Below are positions 54,095 to 62,409 of a stretch of 64,000 nucleotides of DNA, piece after piece. Both the position numbers and the translations under genes were made by a program. The notes beneath the pieces were generated by a model. That model was not told the origin of the DNA. It worked only from the letters and a program-made list of their open reading frames with translations, and ran no database searches. Origin of the DNA: Fen-1254 sp963769605 (GTDB taxonomy: Bacteria > Bacteroidota > Ignavibacteria > UBA10030); contig CAVYML010000009.1 in assembly GCA_963769605.1 (NCBI GenBank), forward strand, positions 1,302,001 through 1,366,000. Direction: 5' to 3'. The first letter of the stretch is position 1; the number at the start of each line of letters is the position of its first letter.

Positions 54095-54137
54095 CCATTA
54101 TTGATCGCGTGTTTTACTTTTTAAAATGGAGGCAACA

Positions 54138-54389
54138 TTATAAATATTTAATAGCCCTAATCGATCTTACAAGTAAAATAATAAAACCCGATACTATAGA
54201 TATTAAAAAAGAGTATAGAGCATACCCAGCATAATTATTCCAAAACACAAATTGTTGATAATTACCAAATCCATCTTTAGACATTGATTGATCTGCTTTC
54301 CAGCCAAAATAAATTATTGCTACGAACGAAACAGCAGATAGCACAAATAAATACAATATTGATTTGTGAAATATTTTATATTGAGTCAT
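54138..54389 (-). CDS. small two-helix membrane protein
   Basis: The product is 83 aa from ATG 54389, 9 nt after a GTTAGGC core; the longer frame to 54434 would run through the repeat. Two membrane helices (ILYLFVLSAVSFVAIIYFGW; ALYSFLISIVSGFIILLV). No family recognised. A gene that starts directly behind an attC-like core is what an integron cassette would look like. Confidence 0.55.
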   Translation of the reverse strand: MTQYKIFHKSILYLFVLSAVSFVAIIYFGWKADQSMSKDGFGNYQQFVFWNNYAGYALYSFLISIVSGFIILLVRSIRAIKYL

Positions 54390-54397
54390 GCAAGTGT

Positions 54398-54429
54398 TGC
54401 CTAACGTTAATGATTTTATCCGTGCTTGG
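54398..54429 (-). repeat. attC-like intergenic repeat (copy B)
   Basis: Partner of 54063-54094. Its minus strand reads CAAGCACGGAT..AATCATTAACGTTAGGC, ending exactly in a GTTRRRY core 9 nt before the next ATG. The complementary 5' half of a full attC was not clearly found. A CCGTGCTTGGG..CCCAAGTGCAG stem sits next to it (54420-54466). Confidence 0.45.
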
Positions 54430-54800
54430 GCCAAAAAATCCTTATACCCAAGTGCAGCTATTGATCACATTGATTTTTTTATCGGATGGGATAATGAAAG
54501 CAAATATCCCCCCGATCCGGCTTACCTGTGAACCTATAATTGCCCAAATTTATATATTGCTATAGTGAGATGCAAGCGCCCATAGGAGGCCATTTTATCC
54601 CAAAAATATAAAAACAGGAAATCGATTTGCCCTATAGAAACAAAAAATATTTTTGTTGAGGCTCGTTTGGCTAAAGAAAAGAGCCCCCACTTACGCTCTT
54701 CTTGTTCCTTATCAGATTGCCCTGATTGACATTGAATGAATACTAACTTATCATTGGCAGATAGTTTGAAAAAGAGAAAAAAAATGCGTAAGGAGACATT
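54430..54800. other. 371-bp intergenic region
   Basis: No credible gene. It starts with the stem flanking attC-like copy B. AAGGAGAC stands 6 nt before ATG 54801. No promoter was identified. Confidence 0.4.
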
Positions 54801-55241
54801 ATGAAAATTTTTCAAGTTGTTGCAGAAAAGATGATCACTGAAATGGAAAGTCGCGCAAGAAAACTTGGAGTGAAAGGCGTGATTATAGTTGCAAGCATGG
54901 ACGATGCCGGCTTTTCGTGGATATCCCGAATGAAAGCTGTGGACACAATGAAAGTTATTGCGGAAAATTCTGCGCAGGAACCATATCCTGGTTATAACTT
55001 TATCGGGATTGCTTACTCTAAAGCAGCGGAAATGGCCGATACCAAGTTGAACAGCGGAAGCAAAATTAGGCCGGCGTATCAAGGAGAATTCGCCTACCAG
55101 GGCGGAACGATAAAAAAAATTCAAACTGGATTTATTTTAACGGTTTTTAGCGGTGCAACCGGTGAACAAGATTTTGAAATAGCAGAAGTTGGAATGAATG
55201 CGTATCAAGCCGATGATATTGAGAAAGTTCAAGCAACCTGA
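54801..55241 (+). CDS. GlcG/HbpS-like protein
   Basis: The product is 146 aa. The layout LGVKGVIIVASMDDAGFSW, KAVDTMKVI, YNFIGIAYSKAAEMADT, RPAYQGEFAYQGGTIKK and FSGATGEQDFEIAEVGM follows the GlcG/HbpS (DUF336) pattern of the small heme- or redox-related domain, although the usual KA.TA motif is weak. There is no signal peptide, so it is cytosolic. Excellent ribosome site. A degenerate transposase begins 17 bp after its stop, so it has lost its former downstream context. Confidence 0.6.
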   Translation: MKIFQVVAEKMITEMESRARKLGVKGVIIVASMDDAGFSWISRMKAVDTMKVIAENSAQEPYPGYNFIGIAYSKAAEMADTKLNSGSKIRPAYQGEFAYQGGTIKKIQTGFILTVFSGATGEQDFEIAEVGMNAYQADDIEKVQAT

Positions 55242-55257
55242 GGCTTCGTCAAATATC

Positions 55258-55676
55258 TTTGTTAAACATCTCGGCAGTACACATGATAATGAAGATATAA
55301 AGACGTTAAAAGAAACTGCTGCTCTCGGGATCGAGAAGTCGATCAAATAACAATCATTCTTCTCCAACGAATTATGCTCACCTGCACTCCAACTCAAGCA
55401 ATCCCGGTATGTTGGATTTCGCTATGATTTGATCTCCAAAAGTCTTTATCAACTGTGCAAGCTGTTTAAATTTTATCGTTGCGAAACATGCTCTTTGTAG
55501 ATTTAGTTGTTTCGTGCATTATTGAGAGAGGTTCAAAGACATAGTCAATAAAATTTCTCAAAGACTCTTAGGAACCCAATATTTGAAGGACACGCGTAAA
55601 TCCCTGTTATTGACGAATTTAAGCACAAACATAAGGTTGAATATTTCACTATGGCTGCCGCTAACTTATCATTGAT
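55258..55676 (+). pseudogene. decayed IS1634-type transposase
   Basis: Translated pieces align with the intact transposase at 8834-10324: VKHLGSTHDNEDIKTLKET, QSFFSNELCSPALQLKQ, YVGFRYDLISKSLYQLCKL, RNMLFVDLVV.., then after an internal deletion IFEGHA and IPVIDEFKHKHKVEYFT. In-frame stops and a large deletion show it is long dead. Same strand as the GlcG-like gene. Terminal repeats were not found. Confidence 0.8.
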
Positions 55677-55707
55677 TTAACATTTATCTTTTTACGTCGT
55701 ATCATTA

Positions 55708-56307
55708 TTGGAAGATAGAAACCTTCAAATGCAGAATAATAAAGCACTCGATTCACTTGAGATACTCATTCAAGCAGCCCAAAACGGCGATATTCATGCG
55801 TTTGAAAAAATCGTCGGGCGCCATCAGTCGTATGCATTTGCAATAGCTTTTAGGTTTATGTGCGATGAATTTGATGCTGAAGATATTGTCCAGGAAAGCT
55901 TTATACGGATTTGGAGTCATTTACAAGATTTCGATTCCAGGACGAAGTTTAAGACGTGGATGTACAAGATTGTCGTCAACCTTTGTTATGACAAAACTAA
56001 AAGTAATAAAAGAAGAACAAACGTGTTTACAAGATTAAACAATGACTCCTTTTCTGAGAATTACATGAGCCATATCGATCCGGAACAGGAATTATCCAAT
56101 AAGGAGATGGCTGCATTGATTCAATCACTTGGCAATGGGTTGTCTGAAAAACAACGGATGATTTTTCTGCTGAGAGATTTACAGGATCTGTCCATTAAAG
56201 AAGTCTCCGATATAACCGGTATGTCAGAATCAGCGATAAAGACAAATCTGTGCTATGCAAGACAACACATCAGAAAAAAATTAGTATCTCTCAAGGTGAT
56301 TATATGA
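55708..56307 (+). CDS. ECF-type RNA polymerase sigma factor
   Basis: The frame is 199 aa from TTG 55708; ATG 55729 (MQNNKALDSLEIL) is the likelier start. Region 2: FEKIVGRHQSYAFAIAFRFM, then DEFDAEDIVQESFIRIW. Region 4: LSEKQRMIFLLRDLQDLSIK, EVSDITGMSESAIKTNL, YARQHIRKKL. It directs RNA polymerase to a stress or envelope regulon. The stop overlaps the anti-sigma start (ATGA). Confidence 0.93.
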   Translation: MEDRNLQMQNNKALDSLEILIQAAQNGDIHAFEKIVGRHQSYAFAIAFRFMCDEFDAEDIVQESFIRIWSHLQDFDSRTKFKTWMYKIVVNLCYDKTKSNKRRTNVFTRLNNDSFSENYMSHIDPEQELSNKEMAALIQSLGNGLSEKQRMIFLLRDLQDLSIKEVSDITGMSESAIKTNLCYARQHIRKKLVSLKVII

Positions 56308-57062
56308 CCTGCAAAGAATTTCAGAATCTCCTGTACTCGGCGAGAATCGACGAGTTGGGTACGGCTGAGCGGGAATTTCTCGAACACCATCTTTTGGAAT
56401 GCGATTCCTGTGCAGCCGTTTTTCGTCAAGTATCAAACGCCGACCGGTTCCTGATCCGGATTAAGGAAACAGCACCCCGCATCCCAAACGAAGAAGTGTT
56501 AACCGGATCTATTATTGCTGCAATCGCCGGCAGTAAAAGACAGGCTGCAAATGTTCGTGCAGGCACTATCCTTAATCGTTTGAAGGATGTCTTCATTTTG
56601 AAAGCTGCCCGCTTTGCATGTGCTCTCGTTTTTCTGTTCTGCGGAATGACATATTTGTTTATGGAATACAATGATACAAAAGCGATCGTAAGTTTAGAGC
56701 ATCGGCTGGGGAATCAGAGCATATCGAACCATGCCGATGTTTTCTATCAGGGTATTAATATTTTGAACTTTTTGCACGATTTCTACAATTTTTCGAATGG
56801 AAATGCATCGTCGGTAGAATTAACAAAGACCCTGGTCATTATAAAGAAAGCCGATCTGCAAGCCCTGCTCAAAGATTATAAGACATTAGACGAAGCTTCG
56901 AAGGCGCGCCTCAATGCTATGTACGACAAATATATAGAGGCGGAGCCTTCCCTCCTGCCCGGCTCCGAAAAGAACCGTGAAGAAACTGCCGCTCTTCGAA
57001 ACGAAATTAAACGCCTAAAGATGGAATTGGAACAAAGCAATAATACAAAGGTACAGCCATGA
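56304..57062 (+). CDS. zinc-finger anti-sigma factor, membrane anchored
   Basis: The product is 252 aa. The anti-sigma zinc finger (C3; H27-x3-C-x2-C in HHLLECDSCAAVF) stands at the N-terminus. One membrane helix follows (FACALVFLFCGMTYLFMEY, ~110-128), then a periplasmic part ending in a coiled coil (REETAALRNEIKRLKMELEQ). It holds the sigma factor at the membrane until a signal releases it. Overlaps both neighbours by 4 bp. Confidence 0.85.
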   Translation: MTCKEFQNLLYSARIDELGTAEREFLEHHLLECDSCAAVFRQVSNADRFLIRIKETAPRIPNEEVLTGSIIAAIAGSKRQAANVRAGTILNRLKDVFILKAARFACALVFLFCGMTYLFMEYNDTKAIVSLEHRLGNQSISNHADVFYQGINILNFLHDFYNFSNGNASSVELTKTLVIIKKADLQALLKDYKTLDEASKARLNAMYDKYIEAEPSLLPGSEKNREETAALRNEIKRLKMELEQSNNTKVQP

Positions 57063-58030
57063 ACATTTTCATAAAATACCGGTTTGGAACGTTCATCGTC
57101 TTATTTCTCCTGATTGCATCCGGTTGTAAAAAGGAGAAAAAGACAACAACGATAATCAATAACGACGGATCGTGTGTAAGAACTATCGCTGTCAATCCCG
57201 TGAGTGATACATCGTCGACCTTTCCCATCCCCACTGATAAAAGCTGGGATATCCATTTGGAAGGCGATACGGATAAATCTTTCATTGCCGTGAAAAAGTT
57301 CGATGATGTGAACCGGTTGAATAACGAATATCGAAGAGCAAAGAAAGCCGGCATCGATATTACATTCGAAAAAAAATTCAGATGGTTCTTTACATATTTC
57401 AGCTATCAGGAAACATATAAGCCCTTGCTGCCAATCCAAAGAATTACTATCCAGAACTTTTTAACAAAAGAAGAATATGCTCAATATGAGCATGGGGATA
57501 CCGGTAAAGCGTTAAAGAAAAGGCTGGATGATTTTCTCACGGCCAATATTTATGAAGAGTTTTACAGCCAGTTGATAGATTCGGTAGAACAGCTGCATGA
57601 TCCGTCTATCCCTGCAAGTGTATTTATTACGAAGAAGCAGGATATCGGTTTTCATGAATTTGGCAAGGGGGAGACAAAAGACATCGTGAAATATCTGGAG
57701 AGAATTCTTGGCCTTAAGCTGAAAGGAAAAATAGAAAGGCCAATCGAAAATATTACGAAGTCAATAGAAGCCGATATCCAGTTTATGATGGACGCAGGCG
57801 GCGATTATTTGAATGAAGTACAGATGCCCGGAATTATATTGAATACCAATGCGAATACCGTGGAAGGAAACAAGTCTGTATGGCGTTTTAATGAAGACAG
57901 ATTTGCCTACACAGGTTATACCATGACTGTCGAATCCCGTATTGCCAATCCATGGGCAGTGTATGCAACCGGTGGCGTGTTGATAATAATTGCGGCACTC
58001 TTACTGCTCCCGTGGTGGAAAAGGAAATAA
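57059..58030 (+). CDS. lipoprotein with C-terminal membrane helix, third gene of the ECF operon
   Basis: The product is 323 aa. The signal peptide ends IASGC, a lipobox. The body is charged and soluble with no family recognised; it includes DGSCVRTIAVNPVSD, WFFTYFSYQETYKPLLPI and WRFNEDRFAYTGYTMTVES. A C-terminal helix (AVYATGGVLIIIAALLLLPWW) is followed by KRK. Lipidated at one end and membrane-spanning at the other, it could sense envelope stress or act on the anti-sigma factor. That role is inferred from the operon only. Confidence 0.65.
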   Translation: MNIFIKYRFGTFIVLFLLIASGCKKEKKTTTIINNDGSCVRTIAVNPVSDTSSTFPIPTDKSWDIHLEGDTDKSFIAVKKFDDVNRLNNEYRRAKKAGIDITFEKKFRWFFTYFSYQETYKPLLPIQRITIQNFLTKEEYAQYEHGDTGKALKKRLDDFLTANIYEEFYSQLIDSVEQLHDPSIPASVFITKKQDIGFHEFGKGETKDIVKYLERILGLKLKGKIERPIENITKSIEADIQFMMDAGGDYLNEVQMPGIILNTNANTVEGNKSVWRFNEDRFAYTGYTMTVESRIANPWAVYATGGVLIIIAALLLLPWWKRK

Positions 58031-58117
58031 TTACTAAGCTCAGATGTATCTTCGGGAGATTTTTAGTATCCGCCAATGATGAAGACTCAACGGCAGCCGT
58101 AAATTTCCTGAACATAG

Positions 58118-59092
58118 TTAATTGTCACGGCCCAGGTTTTGTTTTAGATACCGCTCCATGACCCGTTTGATAAATTCGTCTTTATTGATGCTCATCAAGA
58201 TTTCTGCATTCGGCTTTTTAGAATCATCCATCACAGTGTAGCCGTTGTCGTCGACATTTACATGAGATTTACGGCTGGAAAAAAGTTCGGGCCAGAGGAC
58301 ATAGCCGACAGCGACGACGTCGTACAATGTCGGATCGGGGTTTGCAAAACTTTCGAAAAGCCATAATGAATACAAACCGCATAAAGCGTTGGTCAGCGGA
58401 GATTGACGCATTAAAAGACGGCTGCGGTTGGCTTCATTCAATTTTACAAATGTCGTCACGTCTAATCCTGCATAAACGATCTCTGCGCCGCTTGAAGCGA
58501 ACATTTTTGATGCCTCGATATCGGCCCTCACGTTCCATTCGGCATCCGGCACCGGACCGCCGTTATAACCCATGTGAAACGATCCGAACATTGAGACAAT
58601 TTTTTTCGCGAGTTTCAATACATCTTTGTCCTTCTTGATGACCTCTTTAATGTTGCAGACCGGCCCAACCGTAAAAAGTATGATTTCGTTCGGATATTTT
58701 CTGAGATTGCTGATGATAAAATCTGCCGCCTGAACGTTCAATGCTTTCGTTTTATTAAATCCTTCCGACCAAAGAAATTGATTGGTTGGGGCGGCAATTT
58801 CTTTATCAACACCGACAACAGCCGGCGTAGGGTTGCCTGCAACAACCGGGATATCTTCCCTTCCTGTTTCGTAGAGCATCTTGAGAATGGTTCTTGCACG
58901 CAGAGGGGTATTGCCATGATCCATGACAAAGCCAAGAACTTCGAACTCGGGGCTGTTGAGAACAAGCGCTACAGCGAATGCATCGTCGATATCGCCGCCG
59001 AAATCGCAATCGAAAATTATTTTTTGCTTCTCCCGGCCAAAAGCGAAAATCGGTAAAAGGAAAATGATAAGAAGGAAGAGTAGTTTTTTCAT
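58118..59092 (-). CDS. secreted inosine-uridine-preferring nucleoside hydrolase
   Basis: The product is 324 aa with a signal peptide (MKKLLFLLIIFLLPIFAFG). The calcium-binding motif DCDFGGDIDDAFAVALVL marks the family, with VGFV-type strand 2 (VLGFVMDHGN), FTVGPVCNI and DPTLYDVVAVG (late Asp). It hydrolyses nucleosides to base and ribose. The signal peptide suggests a periplasmic salvage enzyme, fitting the neighbouring secreted carbohydrate-type gene. Confidence 0.9.
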   Translation of the reverse strand: MKKLLFLLIIFLLPIFAFGREKQKIIFDCDFGGDIDDAFAVALVLNSPEFEVLGFVMDHGNTPLRARTILKMLYETGREDIPVVAGNPTPAVVGVDKEIAAPTNQFLWSEGFNKTKALNVQAADFIISNLRKYPNEIILFTVGPVCNIKEVIKKDKDVLKLAKKIVSMFGSFHMGYNGGPVPDAEWNVRADIEASKMFASSGAEIVYAGLDVTTFVKLNEANRSRLLMRQSPLTNALCGLYSLWLFESFANPDPTLYDVVAVGYVLWPELFSSRKSHVNVDDNGYTVMDDSKKPNAEILMSINKDEFIKRVMERYLKQNLGRDN

Positions 59093-59188
59093 GGCGGTTA
59101 CCTCATTGTTTTAGCTGATCCGAACTCGATGATCGGCCATCGTTTCATCCGTCCTTATGATTTGATGACGGATTTTTAAAATATTTTT

Positions 59189-60217
59189 CTACCAATTCCG
59201 ATTTACGGCCACGCGCCCGGCAATGTCCCGCCAAGATGACTCCCCCGAGATATCAGACAAAAAAATGAGCGCTTGCAGCAGCATTTTGTAATCCATTGTT
59301 TTGGGACGACCGTTCCGGCCTTTTTCCAGAGTTACGCGAGTGCTCCCTGCAGTCGAGACATTTCCGTTCTCGTCGATAGCGGTTTTTTCTTTTTCCAGTG
59401 TTTTCCTAATCATAAGCCGCATTTTTGTACTCACCGTCGTATCCTCGCATACCAACAGGTAGCGCGAAGCGAAAACAGTTCCTACAATTTGGTAGCTCAC
59501 GTCAAATCCGCCTTTTTCAGGGTTCGTACCATCGGATTGCTGCTTCTCCAATCCGGTTTTGGTTAAAACGAGAGCCGCGTGTTTTAGTTCGGAATTATCA
59601 AGAATCTCACCGGCCTGGCCAAGGGCTGCGGCACAGAGAAAGAAACGATGTGTGTATGGATCCATCGTCCTGGCCCGGTCTCTCGGAAAAACATTCGGTG
59701 TGATAAGCCATTCCGCCGCTTTTCGGATATTTTCTTTCCAGTCTTTCAGTTCGTTCAAATGAATATAATCGCCTGCTTCCTGAAAAAGAATGACCGACCG
59801 GCTTGCGGCTTCCAAAAAAAATGAAATACTGTGATGGGGATCTCCGGTACCGGGGAAGCTTCCGTCCGCTTCATGTGCAAACCCCCAATTCAGAACCCTG
59901 ATTCCTTCCTCGATCAGATCGTTGTTCTTCGCCGCAAGTCCCATCTGGATAAGATCGGCCCCAAATCGTTGCAATTCGATAAACCAATGTTTAGACAACT
60001 CCTTTTCCCATTCTGCATTGACGCCGACAGCTCCGTCCGGATCCACTCCGCTGACCATGCGTTTCGGACTTTTATACACTTTGTCGACCAGGAACTTATC
60101 ACTCGATACGGAAAGCAATGTCGGATTCATGGGCTGAGCGCTTAGGTTCTTCAGCACGAAACCTATCGCGGCTATTGAAACGATTGCCGGAAGCAAATGA
60201 ATTTTTAACATATTCAT
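59189..60217 (-). CDS. secreted protein, probably alpha/alpha-barrel (hydrolase- or lyase-like)
   Basis: The product is 342 aa from ATG 60217, which gives a signal peptide (HLLPAIVSIAAIGFVLKNLSAQ); GTG 60265 is an alternative. Helix-rich with repeated hairpins; HEADGSFPGTGDPHHSISFF is a likely active-site stretch. It resembles alpha/alpha-toroid enzymes (alginate-lyase or GH type), but I cannot name a family. Same strand as the nucleoside hydrolase, ~96 bp upstream of it. Confidence 0.55.
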   Translation of the reverse strand: MNMLKIHLLPAIVSIAAIGFVLKNLSAQPMNPTLLSVSSDKFLVDKVYKSPKRMVSGVDPDGAVGVNAEWEKELSKHWFIELQRFGADLIQMGLAAKNNDLIEEGIRVLNWGFAHEADGSFPGTGDPHHSISFFLEAASRSVILFQEAGDYIHLNELKDWKENIRKAAEWLITPNVFPRDRARTMDPYTHRFFLCAAALGQAGEILDNSELKHAALVLTKTGLEKQQSDGTNPEKGGFDVSYQIVGTVFASRYLLVCEDTTVSTKMRLMIRKTLEKEKTAIDENGNVSTAGSTRVTLEKGRNGRPKTMDYKMLLQALIFLSDISGESSWRDIAGRVAVNRNW

Positions 60218-60276
60218 GAACCGCTTAAGTATTGGGCTGCGGAAACGCACACCTTCAATCTCCACACACGAAAATT

Positions 60277-60296
60277 GACAAACAGGAATGTTTGTC
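60277..60296. repeat. GACAAACAGGAATGTTTGTC palindrome (copy 3)
   Basis: Eight-base arms GACAAACA/TGTTTGTC with a 4-base loop. Same palindrome as 18461-18480 (as the complement, with loop TTCC) and, with one change, 48479-48497. Each copy is next to TCCTAC or GTAGGA. Confidence 0.7.
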
Positions 60297-60386
60297 CTAC
60301 CATAATTCCTTCTTTTTGGACAGTCGCAGACTTTGAAAGAGAGGGAGATTTTTTAATCTAATAATACCACGTGAGTAGAGCCTATA

Positions 60387-60704
60387 TTATTCTTTCATCC
60401 GAATGACGTTTGAATTATTACTTTTTATGTCTTCTGAGGTCAAATATTTATGCAGAAATTTCGGCATTACATTCCAATGCTCTCCATCATCCGTTATAAC
60501 GGTAACCGTTTTACTGTTAAAACGAGTCAACATCCCGACAACTGCCGGGCGTCCTTCAGGCTGAAATGTCACTCGATCACCAATATTGAACTTCATCATT
60601 TCGTTGTGAGATCGCATTTTGTCTAATATGCGAAGACGTTGAACGATTCTATTGTTAAGTTCGATAAGATCCGATGCACTCAGATTGTCGATATTTATTT
60701 TCAA
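60387..60704 (-). CDS. small SH3/KOW-like protein
   Basis: The product is 105 aa. The N-terminal half is a helix pair (SASDLIELNNRIVQRLRIL). The C-terminal half reads FNIGDRVTFQPEGRPAVVGML, KTVTVITDDGEHWNVMP, a KOW/Tudor-like small barrel that could bind RNA or protein. Function unknown. A single gene with no obvious operon. Confidence 0.6.
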   Translation of the reverse strand: MKINIDNLSASDLIELNNRIVQRLRILDKMRSHNEMMKFNIGDRVTFQPEGRPAVVGMLTRFNSKTVTVITDDGEHWNVMPKFLHKYLTSEDIKSNNSNVIRMKE

Positions 60705-60794
60705 GGGTCTCTCCTATACTATTTTTGACCACAGTCCTTTGATTGCCGCCCCGTTGACCGCAATCTTCTGTGAAATTAATATATTCTATGGATT

Positions 60795-61100
60795 CTAATG
60801 CATCTTATCGGCAAATGCAAAACTTAAAGTTATACTAATATATACGACACCGACAAAAAATGCGAGAAGACTCCATTTATTTGTTCGGGAGACCTTGCCT
60901 GCTCTCAAAAGAATATACCCAACAAGGAGATTAGCCAGACCCCACAAAACATTTACCGTCGGAGATGACAGTCCTTTTCCCGGCGGATTTGCAAAGGGGG
61001 ACGGAAAACTATCGCCGGATATGCCATGCACAAAATGCGGGACGGTATTTGCCAGGAAAATACCGGCGAATAAACATGCAACATAATGATACCATTTCAT
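60795..61100 (-). CDS. small multi-pass membrane protein
   Basis: The product is 101 aa with three hydrophobic segments (YHYVACLFAGIFLANTVPH, NVLWGLANLLVGYILL, SLLAFFVGVVYISITLSF). The N-terminal motif HYVACLFAGIFLANTVPHFVHG recurs in small uncharacterised membrane proteins. No function assigned. Possibly co-transcribed with the gene 22 bp upstream (61122-61814). Confidence 0.55.
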   Translation of the reverse strand: MKWYHYVACLFAGIFLANTVPHFVHGISGDSFPSPFANPPGKGLSSPTVNVLWGLANLLVGYILLRAGKVSRTNKWSLLAFFVGVVYISITLSFAFADKMH

Positions 61101-61121
61101 ACGAAGCTCCTTGAAATATGT

Positions 61122-61814
61122 TTAGAATTGATAACCCAGCCCCACAAATAAAAATCCGGTCAAATAGTCCTGATTGTAATTGGAAAGATCACGGCCGCCT
61201 TTATCATACAATACCGTATGAGTATAGCGTGCTTTGAAACCCGAAAGAAGAAGGAAACGATTAGGCCCATCCGATAACGGTATCTGAAAATTGATCGATG
61301 CATGTAAACCAAGCGCATACGAAATTAAACGGTCTATAAAGTCATATTGCCACTCCGAGGCCCACATCGCGTTAATATAGGGAACTCTGATCGATCTATT
61401 TATAATTGAAAAGGCTGGGCCAATCCCCCATGTGATATTGTCGGTTATATTTCCTCTTAAAGACAAATCTATATTGTTAATTTTCAGATCTACATTACAA
61501 TAATAATAAAGAGGATATTCGATACCAGGGCCGTATTGAAATGTAGGAAATGCAACCGTGTTCTCCGCGAGTGAATTCTGATAGCTGTATTCGATAAACG
61601 ATTGGTAACCGAGAATATTCCCGATCCCTATGCCGAGCAAAGGACTGAAAAAATAGCGAAAATCTTTATCTCCCATAATGCTCGTCCCATTCTCAGAATT
61701 GTAAATATATGCTCCATAACCCGGTGCAGCATAGACTTCTGTTTGAGCGTAAGAATAGTGAAAGGAAAAAGGAACAATGCAAACGAACAGAAAGAATAAT
61801 CTAATATGTTTCAT
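61122..61814 (-). CDS. outer-membrane beta-barrel protein
   Basis: The product is 230 aa with a signal peptide (HIRLFFLFVCIVPFSFHYSYA). The mature part alternates in beta-barrel style with many aromatic ends (GAYIYNSENG, SFIEYSYQNSL, RYTHTVLYD) and ends GLGYQF with the C-terminal Phe used in outer-membrane insertion. Function unknown. Its start overlaps the stop of the lipoprotein gene upstream. Confidence 0.7.
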   Translation of the reverse strand: MKHIRLFFLFVCIVPFSFHYSYAQTEVYAAPGYGAYIYNSENGTSIMGDKDFRYFFSPLLGIGIGNILGYQSFIEYSYQNSLAENTVAFPTFQYGPGIEYPLYYYCNVDLKINNIDLSLRGNITDNITWGIGPAFSIINRSIRVPYINAMWASEWQYDFIDRLISYALGLHASINFQIPLSDGPNRFLLLSGFKARYTHTVLYDKGGRDLSNYNQDYLTGFLFVGLGYQF

Positions 61815-62131
61815 GGGTTGAATATAATAGTGTTTTGAGTGACCGTAGAATCTTGATTATTTGATCCCTTTATATCGAGGATGATAAAATAGACGCCGGA
61901 AGGATATAGACTTCCATCAATATAAACTTCATACTCACCTGGATTCTCATCTGTATCGACGAATGTTGCTACTCGTGTATTATAGCTATTTTCAAATGTG
62001 AGAAGGACATGTGCTTCATATGGGACAATAAAATGGAATAGCATTGATCCACCACCTTGTGTAGGCATCGTCCGACAACTAAAAACGATAACGGCAAATA
62101 CAAACATTAAGGCGAGATATTTTATCTTCAT
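61811..62131 (-). CDS. small lipoprotein, coupled to the barrel gene
   Basis: The product is 106 aa. The signal peptide ends VIVFSC, a lipobox. The short mature part is probably a beta-sandwich (VYIDGSLYPSGVYFIILDIKG, like a T9SS-sorting or FlgD-like fold without the Lys-Arg tail). 4-bp overlap with the next gene shows coupled translation, so lipoprotein and barrel may form one outer-membrane complex. Confidence 0.6.
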   Translation of the reverse strand: MKIKYLALMFVFAVIVFSCRTMPTQGGGSMLFHFIVPYEAHVLLTFENSYNTRVATFVDTDENPGEYEVYIDGSLYPSGVYFIILDIKGSNNQDSTVTQNTIIFNP

Positions 62132-62409
62132 CTTTTATGATCCTTCGTTGGTGGAATGATTCAATTTAAAGAACTCCGGGTATATTTACAAACGAATTGT
62201 TCCAAAGCCGTAGCATGCAACTTATTCTGGTGCAACCAGTTACGGAAATCTTGCGGAATTGTTTAGTAATTTGTATGTTCTTACACAAATTTAATAGGAT
62301 GCCATAGACAGTTGTAATATTTTATTGTTGAATGAAAATTTTTCCCGAAAGAAAGACTTCAAGACCATTCATACACACAGCCTTATCCCGACGATGAAAG
62401 GAAAATGAA

